Origin: Nitratireductor alexandrii
GTDB lineage: Bacteria > Pseudomonadota > Alphaproteobacteria > Rhizobiales > Rhizobiaceae
Direction of reading: 5' to 3'
Length of the DNA stretch: 64,000 nucleotides
NCBI RefSeq assembly: GCF_004000215.1
Contig: NZ_RBVY01000001.1
Location: 372,001-436,000 of the forward strand
Shown here: one piece after another, positions 41,424-54,374 of the stretch
How the letters are laid out: each line of letters starts with the position of its first letter
Numbering within the stretch: position 1 is the first letter of the stretch
Notes under the pieces: model-generated
What the model was told of the DNA's origin: nothing
What the model saw: only the letters and a program-made list of their open reading frames with translations
Databases searched by the model: none
Program-made: the position numbers and the translations under genes

Positions 41424-41843
41424 ATGAACCAGACCGCCATCATCTGGCCGATGATTGCCCATGTCGTGCTGGTCTACTGTATCTATGCGCTGATCGCCCG
41501 GCGCCGCTACGCCGCCATCGAGGCGGGCTCGGCAAAACCGTCGCAGTTCCGCGAGAACGTTGTCGAGCCGCCCGAAAGCCAGTTCGTGCGCAACAATCTG
41601 GCCAACCAGTTCGAATTGCCGGTGCTGTTCCATTCCGGATGCCTGGCGCTTTATGTCACCGGCGGCGCGGGGCTGGTCGCGGTGGTTCTGGCCTGGCTGT
41701 TCGTTGCCTCACGCGTGGTCCACGCCGTTATCCATGTCACCACCAACCGTATCCGCCACCGCCAGCCGGCCTTCGCCCTCGGCTTTCTCGCGCTCGGCGC
41801 GATGTGGTTGTGGCTGGCCTTGCATCTTCTGGGGCTCGTCTGA
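41424..41843 (+). CDS. MAPEG family membrane protein
   Basis: ATG 41424 has AAGGAG 9 bases upstream. The 139-residue protein has four hydrophobic helices and the MAPEG features FVRNNLANQFELPVLFHSGCLALY and AWLFVASRVVHAVIHVTTNRI. Bacterial members are mostly uncharacterised; eicosanoid and glutathione metabolism proteins share the fold. A MAPEG gene near guaB is a conserved feature of Hyphomicrobiales. Its 3' end overlaps the 3' end of the convergent oxyR frame by 135 bp. Confidence 0.88.
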   Translation: MNQTAIIWPMIAHVVLVYCIYALIARRRYAAIEAGSAKPSQFRENVVEPPESQFVRNNLANQFELPVLFHSGCLALYVTGGAGLVAVVLAWLFVASRVVHAVIHVTTNRIRHRQPAFALGFLALGAMWLWLALHLLGLV

Positions 41844-42761
41844 GCCAGGTCGATCCCGCTCGGGCGCCGCCTCGACGATGCCGCGTATCAGCGTGGCCAG
41901 CGTTCGGCATTCCTCGGCCCTGGCGCTGTTCTTGCGCCGCGCCAGGCAGACGGTGCGCGCGGGCATGGGAGCGGCGAACGGTACGACCTTGAGGCCGCGG
42001 GTCTGGCCGGCCGCCGCGATCGCCATTTCGGGGATCAAGGTCACGCCGAGCCCGTGCGCGACCATCTGGACGAGTGTTGTCAGGCTGGTTGCGCCGTAGC
42101 TCGCCATCGCCACCGGCTTGACGCTGCCGCATACGGCAAGCGCCTGTTCGCGCAGGCAATGGCCTTCCTCGAGCAACATCAGTCTTTCCAGAGCCGGGCT
42201 TTCCGGCGGTACCGGCGGCGCGACGAAGTCCGGGTCGTCGGCCGGCGCGGCGAGAAAGAAGCGATCCTCGAACAGCGGTTCGGCCACCAGGCCCGGCGCC
42301 TTGATCGGCAGCGCGGCAATGAAGGCGTCGAGCCCGCCGACCGACGTTTCCGACACCAGTGTCGCCGTTACCGCCTCGCGCAATTCGAGTTGAAGGTCCG
42401 GAAAACGCCGTTGCAGCGTGGGCAGCACCCGCGGAAGCAGATAGGGCGCGACCGTCGGGATCAGGCCGAGCCGGAAACGTCCCTCCATCGGCCGGCGGCC
42501 GCTCTGCGTCGCCGCCTCGATGTCGCGGACTTCTGATAGCATCGCGGCGAAACGAGGCAGCAGCGAGCGCGCATCCTCCGTCAGCCGCACGCCGGCGCGA
42601 CCGCGTTCGAAGAGCCGGCAGCCGAGCTTTTCCTCCATTTCCGCGATCTGTGCCGAAAGCGCCGGCTGCGTTACCCCGACCAGCGCCGCGGCACGGCCGA
42701 AATGCAGGGTTTCGGCGAGCGCTTCAAAATATTCCATCTGGCGCAGCGTCAAGCGTATCAT
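41709..42761 (-). CDS. oxyR: LysR-type peroxide sensor OxyR, with extended C-terminus
   Basis: The 350-residue protein has the LysR helix-turn-helix (residues 1-60, LTLRQMEYFEALAETLHFGRA) and the effector domain. Cys202 and Cys211 in EEGHCLREQALAVCG match the Cys199/Cys208 pair that forms the peroxide-induced disulphide in E. coli OxyR. The usual length is about 305; here about 45 extra residues run through the convergent MAPEG gene, so the normal stop appears to have been lost. It is divergent from katG, its standard target. Confidence 0.94.
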   Translation of the reverse strand: MIRLTLRQMEYFEALAETLHFGRAAALVGVTQPALSAQIAEMEEKLGCRLFERGRAGVRLTEDARSLLPRFAAMLSEVRDIEAATQSGRRPMEGRFRLGLIPTVAPYLLPRVLPTLQRRFPDLQLELREAVTATLVSETSVGGLDAFIAALPIKAPGLVAEPLFEDRFFLAAPADDPDFVAPPVPPESPALERLMLLEEGHCLREQALAVCGSVKPVAMASYGATSLTTLVQMVAHGLGVTLIPEMAIAAAGQTRGLKVVPFAAPMPARTVCLARRKNSARAEECRTLATLIRGIVEAAPERDRPGSDEPQKMQGQPQPHRAEREKAEGEGRLAVADTVGGDMDNGVDHA

Positions 42762-42774
42762 AATTTGAAATTAT
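42760..42774. promoter_or_regulatory. LysR-type binding site at the oxyR start
   Basis: ATAATTT-G-AAATTAT is a perfect 7-1-7 palindrome overlapping the oxyR start codon. A second candidate half-site pair, ATAG (42783) and CTAT (42803), follows, reminiscent of OxyR ATAG/CTAT elements. Both lie in the oxyR-katG intergenic region and probably serve autoregulation and katG activation. Confidence 0.6.
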
Positions 42775-45315
<2,541 letters not shown>

Positions 45316-45379
45316 TCCGGCGTGCGCCGGCGTTGCCGTCCTCGCGTCGGCAGCGGTGGCGCGACCGTGAACGAACCAT

Positions 45380-45405
45380 AAGGGCGCGGCCTCGGCCGCG
45401 CCCTT
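45380..45405 (+). terminator. Strong hairpin downstream of katG
   Basis: Perfect 12-bp arms AAGGGCGCGGCC and GGCCGCGCCCTT have a 2-base centre and lie 65 bp after the katG stop. Only two T end the right arm, so it may act as a factor-assisted terminator. Confidence 0.55.
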
Positions 45406-45530
45406 CGCGTTGCAGTGTGGCGTGTTTTTCGGCGTGCCCGTCGGCAAGCTTGGACGACCCCCCTTCACCCTGCGGGCAAGATGGTTTAGGTCGCTCGGTA
45501 ATCGGGTATGCCGACATCGGGGACACCGGA

Positions 45531-46817
45531 ATGCGTCTAGGGGGACGGCTCGCCGCCGCCATCGAAATCATCGAGGATATCCACACGCGCCATCGGCCTG
45601 CCGCCGACGCGCTCAAGGATTGGGGCCTGTCGCATCGTTTCGCCGGGTCCGGCGATCGTGGCGCGATCGGCAATATCGTCTATGACGCGTTGCGTCGGCG
45701 CCGCTCGGCGGCGTGGATGTTCCAGTCGGACGCCCCGCGCGCCCTGGCGCTGGGCGCGCTGCTGCTTGAATGGGATATGAACCTGGCCGACATTGATGCG
45801 GCGCTGGCCAAGGACGATTTTTCTCCGCCGCCCCTGACGGACGAGGAACGCCGCGCACTGGCGGAAAACCGGCTCGAGGATGCGCCCGACCCCGTGCGGG
45901 CCGACTGCCCGGACTGGTGCATCCCGTCGATCCAGGCCGCGTTCGGCGCAGACTGGGTCGAAGAGGCGGCGGCGCTTGCGTCCCGTCCACCGCTCGATCT
46001 GCGCGTCAATCCGCTGCGCGCAAGCCGCGAGCGTGTGCTGCAGGAGATCGAGCGCAGCGGCGCGGGGCCGGCGCGGATCGCCCCGTATGGCGTCCGTATC
46101 CCGCCGATCCGCGGCAGCGGCCGCCACCCTAATGTCCAGGCCGAGCCCGGCTTCCGCAAGGGCTGGTTCGAGGTTCAGGACGAGGGCTCGCAGCTGACCG
46201 CCGCGCTGGCCGGCGCCACCGCCGCCATGCAGGTGCTGGACTATTGCGCGGGCGCGGGCGGCAAGACGCTGTCGCTTTCGGCGGCGATGGAAAATGGCGG
46301 CCAGCTTTTCGCCTACGATGCCGAAAAGGCCCGGCTGGCGCCGATCTTCGAGCGCCTGCGCCGCGCCGAGTGTCGCAACGTGCAGGTGACGGCGCGGGCG
46401 GACGAGCTCGAGCCGCTTGCCGGGCGCATGGACCTGGTGGTCGTCGACGCACCCTGCAGCGGCTCGGGCACGTGGCGGCGCCGACCCGACGCGAAATGGC
46501 GCTTGACGGCACGCCAGGTCGAGGTGCGGCTTTCCGAGCAGGTCGAAATCCTGCAGCGGGCAAGCCGGTTCGTGAAGCCCGGTGGCCGTCTCGTTTACAT
46601 CACATGCTCGATCTTTCCCGAGGAGAATAGCGTCCAGATACGGAATTTTCTGGACGCGAACGCGGATTTTGCAGCCGTCGATGCCGAAGCCTTGTGGCGC
46701 GACCGCTTTGCCGCGCACGCCGCGCATTGCCGCACGAGCGACCCGGGCCTGCTTCTGTCGCCGCGGCTCACCGGCACGGACGGATTCTTCTTCGCCATGG
46801 TGCAAAAGGCGGGCTGA
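45531..46817 (+). CDS. rsmB: 16S rRNA (cytosine-C5) methyltransferase, RsmB/NOP family
   Basis: ATG 45531 begins MRLGGRLAAAIEIIEDI; GGGGAC lies 6-7 bases upstream. The 428-residue protein has an N-terminal NusB-like helical region and the Rossmann methyltransferase domain with LDYCAGAGGKTLSLSAAM. The two catalytic cysteines are in VVDAPCSGSGTWRRRPD and YITCSIFPEEN. It modifies a cytosine of 16S rRNA using AdoMet. The position between guaB and guaA is conserved in the order. Confidence 0.93.
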   Translation: MRLGGRLAAAIEIIEDIHTRHRPAADALKDWGLSHRFAGSGDRGAIGNIVYDALRRRRSAAWMFQSDAPRALALGALLLEWDMNLADIDAALAKDDFSPPPLTDEERRALAENRLEDAPDPVRADCPDWCIPSIQAAFGADWVEEAAALASRPPLDLRVNPLRASRERVLQEIERSGAGPARIAPYGVRIPPIRGSGRHPNVQAEPGFRKGWFEVQDEGSQLTAALAGATAAMQVLDYCAGAGGKTLSLSAAMENGGQLFAYDAEKARLAPIFERLRRAECRNVQVTARADELEPLAGRMDLVVVDAPCSGSGTWRRRPDAKWRLTARQVEVRLSEQVEILQRASRFVKPGGRLVYITCSIFPEENSVQIRNFLDANADFAAVDAEALWRDRFAAHAAHCRTSDPGLLLSPRLTGTDGFFFAMVQKAG

Positions 46818-46962
46818 CGGGCAGACGCCGTTTGATATTGCGTTGCAGCATTTCGCCTTTGCAATGCAGCAATTGCTTTGCGACAATGGCCAGCCGGCAA
46901 AGTGTTGAACGCGGCGCGCAGCGCCGGTGCCGGGTCGGCCGAGGGCCTCGAAGGAGCAGCAG

Positions 46963-47421
46963 ATGGCAGCGATGATCGTACCGGAAGACGGGTTCGAAGA
47001 GCGGGTGCGTGCCAGTTTCGCGCGCCAGCAGGCGATGACGACGATCGGCGCCGAACTGACCCGGGTCACGCCCGGCATGGTCGAAATCGAGATGGCCTAT
47101 AGCCAGGCGCTCACCCAGCAGCACGGTTTCCTGCATGCCGGGGTGATCTCGGCGGCGCTCGATTCGGCTTGCGGCTATGCCGCCTACTCGCTGATGCCGG
47201 CCGACGCGGCGGTACTGACCATCGAGTTCAAGGTCAATCTGCTCGCGCCGGGCAAGGGCGAGCATTTCCTGTTTCGCGGCTCCGTCACCAAGCCGGGTCG
47301 CACCATCATCGTGGCCGACGGCCAGGCCTATGCGTTCGGCGACGGCGGCGAGGCCAAGCTGGTCGCCACCATGACCGGCACCATGATGACCGTGCAGGGC
47401 AGGCAAAACCTCGCCGGCTGA
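46963..47421 (+). CDS. PaaI-type acyl-CoA thioesterase (hotdog fold)
   Basis: AAGGAG lies 7 bases before ATG 46963, which decides the start. The 152-residue protein has the hotdog fold: QQHGFLHAGVISAALDSACGYAAYSLM with the HGGxxxxLxD-like active-site segment, and AVLTIEFKVNLLAPGKGE. It hydrolyses acyl-CoA thioesters; the acyl chain is unknown. It lies 145 bp after rsmB and 123 bp before guaA. Confidence 0.9.
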   Translation: MAAMIVPEDGFEERVRASFARQQAMTTIGAELTRVTPGMVEIEMAYSQALTQQHGFLHAGVISAALDSACGYAAYSLMPADAAVLTIEFKVNLLAPGKGEHFLFRGSVTKPGRTIIVADGQAYAFGDGGEAKLVATMTGTMMTVQGRQNLAG

Positions 47422-47544
47422 CGGTTGCCAAGCCGAGCGATCCCGCACGCCTGTGGGCGAGCAAGTGCCGATTTCTGTGAGCGCAGGGCTGCCCTGCCGT
47501 GCCCGGCCATTGCGTGGCCGTGCGATTCCGCCTAGTTCCCTGTC

Positions 47545-49107
<1,563 letters not shown>

Positions 49108-49396
49108 TTCCGAAGCGCCGAAGACGATCGGCGGCTATCGGAGTGCCGTTCTCAACCCATTGATATAAATTATAAAACGCTCCATCACATTCAACCACTA
49201 TCGTCCTGCAGGGAAGTGAACCAACGGGCCGGCTGATGGGCCGCGATGGGCTTGCCACATTCGCTTTTCGGGCATACCGCCATTCTCACAAGCCCAGTTG
49301 ACGGTAGTTTTTCTAGCTTATCACATTGATAACGCTGAAAAAATGAGGAGGTGGTGGCACCGCACTGAGCTGACGGTATTCGCGAAAGGAACCGCC
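49108..49396. other. Intergenic region downstream of guaA
   Basis: No gene is seen. It is AT-richer than its surroundings and contains TTGACG near 49299 before the integrase fragment. It is likely the left edge of an old guaA-linked island. Confidence 0.45.
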
Positions 49397-49800
49397 ATGC
49401 TCACCGATGTTGCGCTCAAGAACCTCAAACCGAGGGCAAAGCCCTACAAAGTCAGCGACCGCGAGGGGATATATGTCCACGTCGCTCCCTCCGGCCGGAT
49501 CACGTTCCGGCTCGATTACCGCCTCAACGGGCGAAGAGAGACCGTGCTTCTCGGCCGCTACGGACCTGCCGATCTCACGCTGGCCCGTGCGCGCGAGAAA
49601 TGCATCGACGCCCGACGAATGGTCGGCGAGGGCCTTTCGCCCGCGCAGGAGAAGCAACGCCAGAAGCGGCGCCTGAAAGAGGCGAAGAGCTTCGGAGAGT
49701 TCGGCGAGCGCTGGTTTCAGAAGGCGCCGATGGCCGACAGCACGCGAGCGATGCGTCGTTCCATCTTCGAACGCGAGCTTCGCCCTTTCTGGCAAACGCG
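49397..49800 (+). pseudogene. Truncated P4-type integrase (DUF4102 arm-binding domain)
   Basis: ATG 49397 opens a frame of about 134 residues. MLTDVALKNLKPRAKPYKV, then DREGIYVHVAPSGRITFRLDYRL and GRRETVLLGRYGPADLTLARARE are the N-terminal arm-binding domain of P4-family integrases. It reaches the core-binding domain (SFGEFGERWFQKAPMADSTRAMRRSIFERELRP), then runs directly into transposase sequence. The catalytic domain is missing, so the gene is dead. Its place beside the guaA 3' end points to a former guaA-integrated island. Confidence 0.9.
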
Positions 49801-49988
49801 GCTGCCGCCGTACAGCCCCGGACTTTCGCCCGATCGAAATGGCGTTCTCGAAGATCGAGGCCTTGCTCAAGAAAGCCGCCGCCAGAACCGTCTCCTCTCT
49901 ATGGGATGCCTTCCGAGATGCTATCGACGCTGTCACCCCACAAGACTGTCGGGGCTTCTTCCCCGCTGCAGGCTATGAACCGGAATGA
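49801..49988 (+). mobile_element. IS630-family transposase remnant (C-terminus, frameshifted)
   Basis: The sequence encodes LPPYSPGLSP, then after a one-base shift IEMAFSKIEALLKKAAART, SLWDAFRDAIDAV and DCRGFFPAAGYEPE before the TGA at 49986. This is the C-terminal end of an IS630 transposase (usual LPPYSPxxNPIE motif with the catalytic Glu). Only about 60 residues remain, fused to the integrase fragment. No terminal inverted repeats are evident. Confidence 0.88.
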
Positions 49989-50101
49989 TCGGAATCTGCT
50001 CTAATGCGGGTGACGTTCGTCGGTCGATAGCGCAGTCTGCACGCTCGCCATCAATGAGACTTCTGACGGTCTGTCTGTGCTCCGAAGATAGGGCGCCACC
50101 C

Positions 50102-50656
50102 TCATTGCTCGAAGTACACGATCATCCTGAGATGGCGGTGCTCGTCCACCGTGAGCATCTGGTGGTCGAAGCTCAGGCGCCCGCCTTTGTGGTCGAGCAC
50201 TATGGAGACGCCCCATCCGTAACGCTCCATGCCTGGTTTTTCGATCCAGCGCCGAAAGTCTGGCGAGACCTTCTTCATCTCGTCGATCAGTAGAAGCATG
50301 GCGGGATCGTCCGGCGCCGACGCGAGATCGTGGCGGAACTGAGCCAGCAGTCGGGGGGCATCCTCGCGCCAGGCCGGCAAACGGCGCCGGAACTCCGGGT
50401 CGGCAAAAACCAACCGGATGAAGTTGCGGTCGGCTTGCGCCCGGCCGGAGAAGTCGAACAGACGCTCGGCCGCCCTGTTCCAGGCGATGATGTCCCAGCG
50501 GAGATTGACGACATAAGCGGGTCGCGCCGTCAGATCGTCCAGCAATTGCCGGATCAGCGGGTCGACCGACGGCCATCTCATGCAGAGCCTTGCGGACAGA
50601 TCGCCCATCACGACCACCTCGTCGACGCGGCCTGAACCCGCGCCGATGAAGGCCAT
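50102..50656 (-). pseudogene. MmyB-type ligand-binding domain remnant (regulator lacking its HTH)
   Basis: From MAFIGAG (50656) or MGDLSAR (50608) the frame encodes the C-terminal MmyB-like domain found behind XRE helix-turn-helix regulators: LIRQLLDDLTARPAYVVNLRWDIIAWNRAAERLFDF, then DRNFIRLVFADPEFR and SPDFRRWIEK, ending LRMIVYFEQ. The DNA-binding N-terminus is absent; upstream the frame enters a decayed hydrolase gene. It is most likely a regulator truncated by deletion. A short protein could still be made. Confidence 0.75.
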
Positions 50657-51180
50657 GTCCGGGGCATCACCTCGGGCCAGGCCTCGGCATGGCCGGCGAT
50701 CTGCTGGGTGACGAGCCCGCCAAGGCTGACGCCGCCGACACCGACGCTGCGTGCGCCTCCGGCCCGTGCCCGTTCCATGTGCAATGGCAGGGCGAGGGCC
50801 AGGACATCGATTCCGGCCTTCAGGAAGGGCGGCGCGATCAGCTTTTCGGCGGCAAAGAACGGTGCGAAGCCGCCATGAAGCATGATCACGGCGGCTTTGG
50901 ACGGTTTTGCGCCGGCTCGCCATCGCATGCCGTGCACAAGGTCATTGGCCGGATCGCCCGATGGCGCGGGGCTTTCAAAGGAAAAGCGATCGCCGCCGCC
51001 GAGCCCCGGCGCGCCGTCGGTCAAGGTCAGTCGCGCCGCGCCCGGCGGCGCATGCAGCGCCCCGGCTCAAGGGCCGCGAGCGCGGCGAGATCGCCGAAAG
51101 CGGAAGCCACCGGCGCCTGCGGCCGCCGCGCGACGAGCCAGCCATTGAGACGGTCGAGACCCTGGTGAAGCGTTCTCATG
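50640..51180 (-). pseudogene. Alpha/beta hydrolase pseudogene
   Basis: ATG 51180 starts MRTLHQGLDRLNGWLVARRP but stops after about 50 codons. After a one-base shift near a GGGG run the frame continues as HAPPGAARLTLTDGAPGL, AAVIMLHGGFAPFFAAEKLIAPPF (oxyanion-type HGG) and VGGVSLGGLVTQQIAGH (nucleophile elbow GVSLGG). It then breaks off into the regulator remnant. The stretch between ALPLHMERARAGGA and RSVGVGG appears too short, suggesting an internal deletion. Confidence 0.7.
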
Positions 51181-51245
51181 GGCAGTCCCTCGATCATCCG
51201 ATAGCCAAGTGTATTTGGTCTCGATGCCTTCCTGAAAGCGTAGGA

Positions 51246-52721
51246 TCATCGCCGGGGCCGGATATGCCACACGAACACCGAGACAATGATCAGACATGCG
51301 GTCGCTGCCGCGATGACGCCGGTAAACGCCTGGTCGAAGGCCGAGCGGGCAAGGACGCTTACCTCGATGGCGTCATTCATCGGGAGGCGTGACGCCAGCA
51401 TGAGCGCCTCGTCGAGGCTGTCTCGTGCCTGGGGGGCGATCTCAATCTGTCCGGGCAGGACGAGCGCGCGCGAATAGAGGACCGAAATCAGGCTGCCGAG
51501 CAAGGCAATGCCCAGCGCGCCGCCAAGCTCATAGGAGACTTCCTCGACCGAGGCCGCCATGCCTGCGCGCTCCTCCGGAGCGGAGAGCATGATAGCGTTC
51601 GACGCCGCCGTCATGGCCGCTCCGATCCCAAAGCCCATGACGGCAAGCGGCAGAATCCACATCGTCGGTTCGTGATGGCGGACAAGAAGAAACGCGGCCA
51701 GGGCAAGGGCGGTGGTCAACAGCGTCCCCGACAGAAAATGGCTCGGCGCCACATAGGGCAGAACCAGGCCCGCAACCGGGCCGGCAATGAAAGCGGCGAC
51801 CGGAATAGGCAAGATGAGAAGCCCCGCCTGCAAAGGCGAATAGTCAAGCACCAGCTGCAATCTTTGGCTGAACGCGAGCTCGACACCGATAATGACAGCG
51901 GAAGCGACCATCGCGGTGGCAACGCCAGACGAAAAGCGCGGATTGGTGAACAGCGAGAAATCGATCAGCGGTGCCGCGCTCCGTCGCTGTCGCTGCACGA
52001 AGAGGAAAAGCGCTGCCGCGCCGATGAGGCCGCTGGCAACGACCGTGGCCCATAGCGGGCTCTGTCTGCTCGCCTCCTTTATTGCAAAGACGACGCCGAT
52101 GAGACCCACCATTATCTGAACGGAGCCGATCAAATCCCAATGCCGCCTGGAATCGCCGGCTCGGGCGGGCAATAGCAGCGTGCCGGCCAACAGTGCGACA
52201 AGCACAATCGGAACGTTGATGAGGAAGACAGACCCCCACCAGAAGTATTCGAGCAGCAGACCGCCCAAAACGGGGCCGAGCGCGGCTCCGCCCGATGCGA
52301 CAGAGGCCCAGATGCCGATGGCGAAGGCGCGCTCCTTTTCGTCCGTGAAGGTGAGCCGTATGATCGACAATGTGGCGGGCATCATCATTGCCGCCCCGAC
52401 CGCGAGGGCCACGCGCCATGCTATGAGGATCCCGGCAGACGGCGCGAAGGCGGCGCCGAGGGAAGCTGCGCCATAAACCATAAGGCCGGCAATGAAGATC
52501 TTCTTGTGGCCAAGCTTGTCGCCAAGCGTGCCGAGCCCCGGCAAAAGGCCGGCGACGACGAGCGGATAGGCGTTGATGATCCAGAGTTTTTCGTTGGCGG
52601 TCGCTTCAAGCGCCAGCGTGAGCGTTGGCAACGCCGTATAAAGCACCGTCATGTCGGTTACGATCATGAGCAAGGCGCTGGAGACAATGGCCAGTATGGG
52701 CCAGCGATTGGCGTCGGCCAT
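51246..52721 (-). CDS. MFS drug exporter, DHA2 (QacA/SmvA-like) type
   Basis: ATG 52721 (MADANRWPILAIVSSALLM) is the start; a longer frame reads antisense through the divergent tetR gene. The 491-residue protein has about 14 membrane segments, motif D1-like IVTDMTVLYTALPTLTLAL, motif A GTLGDKLGHKKIF and motif C ASGGAALGPVLGGLLLEYF. QacA-type pumps export cationic antiseptics and dyes. It is divergent from a tetR gene 81 bp away, the standard pump-repressor arrangement. Confidence 0.93.
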   Translation of the reverse strand: MADANRWPILAIVSSALLMIVTDMTVLYTALPTLTLALEATANEKLWIINAYPLVVAGLLPGLGTLGDKLGHKKIFIAGLMVYGAASLGAAFAPSAGILIAWRVALAVGAAMMMPATLSIIRLTFTDEKERAFAIGIWASVASGGAALGPVLGGLLLEYFWWGSVFLINVPIVLVALLAGTLLLPARAGDSRRHWDLIGSVQIMVGLIGVVFAIKEASRQSPLWATVVASGLIGAAALFLFVQRQRRSAAPLIDFSLFTNPRFSSGVATAMVASAVIIGVELAFSQRLQLVLDYSPLQAGLLILPIPVAAFIAGPVAGLVLPYVAPSHFLSGTLLTTALALAAFLLVRHHEPTMWILPLAVMGFGIGAAMTAASNAIMLSAPEERAGMAASVEEVSYELGGALGIALLGSLISVLYSRALVLPGQIEIAPQARDSLDEALMLASRLPMNDAIEVSVLARSAFDQAFTGVIAAATACLIIVSVFVWHIRPRR

Positions 52722-52773
52722 TTGCGGTTCCGATTTCGGTGGTGTGTTTGCACTCTCGTTCGGACGATATAAA

Positions 52774-52783
52774 TACGATCGTA
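52774..52783. promoter_or_regulatory. Predicted operator between MFS pump and tetR genes
   Basis: TACGATCGTA is a perfect 10-bp palindrome within a longer imperfect symmetry, between the divergent starts at 52721 and 52803. It is a plausible site for the adjacent TetR protein. Confidence 0.5.
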
Positions 52784-52802
52784 CAGAAAAGGAAGCCTCA
52801 AA

Positions 52803-53372
52803 ATGGCCGGACGCCCACGCAGCATCGATCGGGACACGGTTCTGGACGCGGCGGAGGCGCTGGTGACGCGGTCGGGCGCGGGCGCCCTGAGCTTCGATGC
52901 CGTGGCAAAGGAAGCGGGGGTGACCAAAAGCGGCGTGCAATATTGCTTCGGAACCAGGGACAACCTGATCCGATCGATGGTGGAGCGCTGGGGTCGGTCT
53001 TTCGAGCACGACGTCATGGCCCGCGCAGGCGGCGACACATCCCCACGCTCGGTGATTCGCGCGCATCTGGAAGCGACCCGCGACAGCGACGACGCGGAGT
53101 ATTCGCGTTCCGCCGTCATGATGATCGCGCAGTTGCAACACCCCGATCAGGTCGCCGCCACCCGCAAATGGTACACCGACCGTCTTTCGCCGCTGGACAT
53201 GGCCGATCCCGCCGACCGGGAGGCGGCATTGGCCCTTCTCGCAGGCGAAGGCGCGTTCATGCTGCGGGCGTTCGGCCTCGTCGATCTCGATGAGGCGAAA
53301 TGGGATGCCCTGTTTACGCAGTTGCTGTCGAAGATCGAAGAGCACGACACCGATCAGAGCGGCGGGGCTTAG
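52803..53372 (+). CDS. TetR family repressor, partner of the MFS exporter
   Basis: The 189-residue protein has a TetR helix-turn-helix (RSIDRDTVLDAAEALVTR, then GVTKSGVQYCFGTRDNL) and a C-terminal effector domain of the type common in antiseptic-pump repressors (FTQLLSKIEEHD near the end). It is divergent from the QacA-like pump gene and likely represses it until a drug binds. It is intact. Confidence 0.93.
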   Translation: MAGRPRSIDRDTVLDAAEALVTRSGAGALSFDAVAKEAGVTKSGVQYCFGTRDNLIRSMVERWGRSFEHDVMARAGGDTSPRSVIRAHLEATRDSDDAEYSRSAVMMIAQLQHPDQVAATRKWYTDRLSPLDMADPADREAALALLAGEGAFMLRAFGLVDLDEAKWDALFTQLLSKIEEHDTDQSGGA

Positions 53373-53517
53373 CAAAACGAGCGGCCTTTGCGCCTACGGA
53401 CTGTCAAAGCTGGCGACCGTCGGGATCGGTCACTTGGTGGCCCTGGAAGGCGCGCCCCACCACAATCGCATAATGGTAGCCGCCAACAGGAACATCTGCC
53501 CGCGCTGACGCGCCGGC

Positions 53518-54324
53518 TCACCGGCTCTCGTGGAGCGCCTGCCAGCGTCCCGGCGTCATGCCGAAGGCCCGCAGGAAGTGCCGCGTCATGTGGCTCTGGT
53601 CGCTGAACCCGGCGGCGAGCGCCGCATCGGCCAGGCTTTCGCCCGCAAGAATCCGGCGTTTCGCCACATCGAGCCGCCGCATCAGACCGTAACGCATCGG
53701 GCTGACGCCGTAGTACCGGCGGAACTGGCGCGCGATCGCAAAGCGGCTGAGACCGTAGGCGGTCTCGAGCGCCGACATCGAGACGGCGGCGCCGGGCGTG
53801 TCGTCGAGCTCCGCCTTGATGCGGTGCAGCGTCTCCTCGGCGATCGGCGCCCGGCGCCGCGGCCGGCCCGCGAGGCGCTCCAGAGCGTCCGCCAGATCGG
53901 CGAGCGCGCTGACGAGGGCGATGTCCGATGGTGCATCGGCCCGCGCCTCGATCAGGACGCCGATCGCCTCGATCAGCCCGGCATCGGTCAGGACGGGGTT
54001 GGCGACGAAGGGCAGCGGGCCCAGCCCGTTGGCCTCCGCGACAAGCCGGGGCGCGATGTGGATCGCGCGATAGCCGTAGCCATCGTCCGTTCCGGGCCGT
54101 CCGTCATGCCGCTCGTCGGGATGGAGGATGAAGGCCTGGCCGGCCAATGCGTGGCGCTCCTCGCCCCGGTAGCGGAAGCGTTGCACGCCGTGCGCCGTCG
54201 TCCCGATGACATAGCTGTCATGGCGGTGGGGGCGGTAGCCGGTTCTCAGGCCCGCCGTCTCGACGACCTCCAGCCCGGCCGCGACGGGGCGGGAGCGGAT
54301 CAGGCCGGCGCCGGGACGGGTCAT
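53518..54324 (-). CDS. AraC family transcriptional regulator
   Basis: ATG 54324 (MTRPGAGLIRSRPV) is chosen. The 268-residue protein has a cupin-like N-terminal sensing domain (TGYRPHRHDSYVIG, FILHPDERHDG) and two C-terminal helix-turn-helices: ALETAYGLSRFAIARQFRRYYGVSPMRY, then LADAALAAGFSDQSHMTRHFLRAFGMTPGRW. It is divergent from a lysE-type gene, a frequent pairing in which the regulator controls amino-acid export; here the exporter gene is truncated. Confidence 0.93.
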   Translation of the reverse strand: MTRPGAGLIRSRPVAAGLEVVETAGLRTGYRPHRHDSYVIGTTAHGVQRFRYRGEERHALAGQAFILHPDERHDGRPGTDDGYGYRAIHIAPRLVAEANGLGPLPFVANPVLTDAGLIEAIGVLIEARADAPSDIALVSALADLADALERLAGRPRRRAPIAEETLHRIKAELDDTPGAAVSMSALETAYGLSRFAIARQFRRYYGVSPMRYGLMRRLDVAKRRILAGESLADAALAAGFSDQSHMTRHFLRAFGMTPGRWQALHESR

Positions 54325-54374
54325 GGCGCACGATCGTTCAAGACAGGGGGAAGCGCGGCGGCGATCATGGCCCG

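Noticed and set aside
49801-49988. A complete insertion sequence of the IS630 family
   Set aside because: Only the transposase C-terminus remains, frameshifted. No terminal inverted repeats or TA duplication can be identified.
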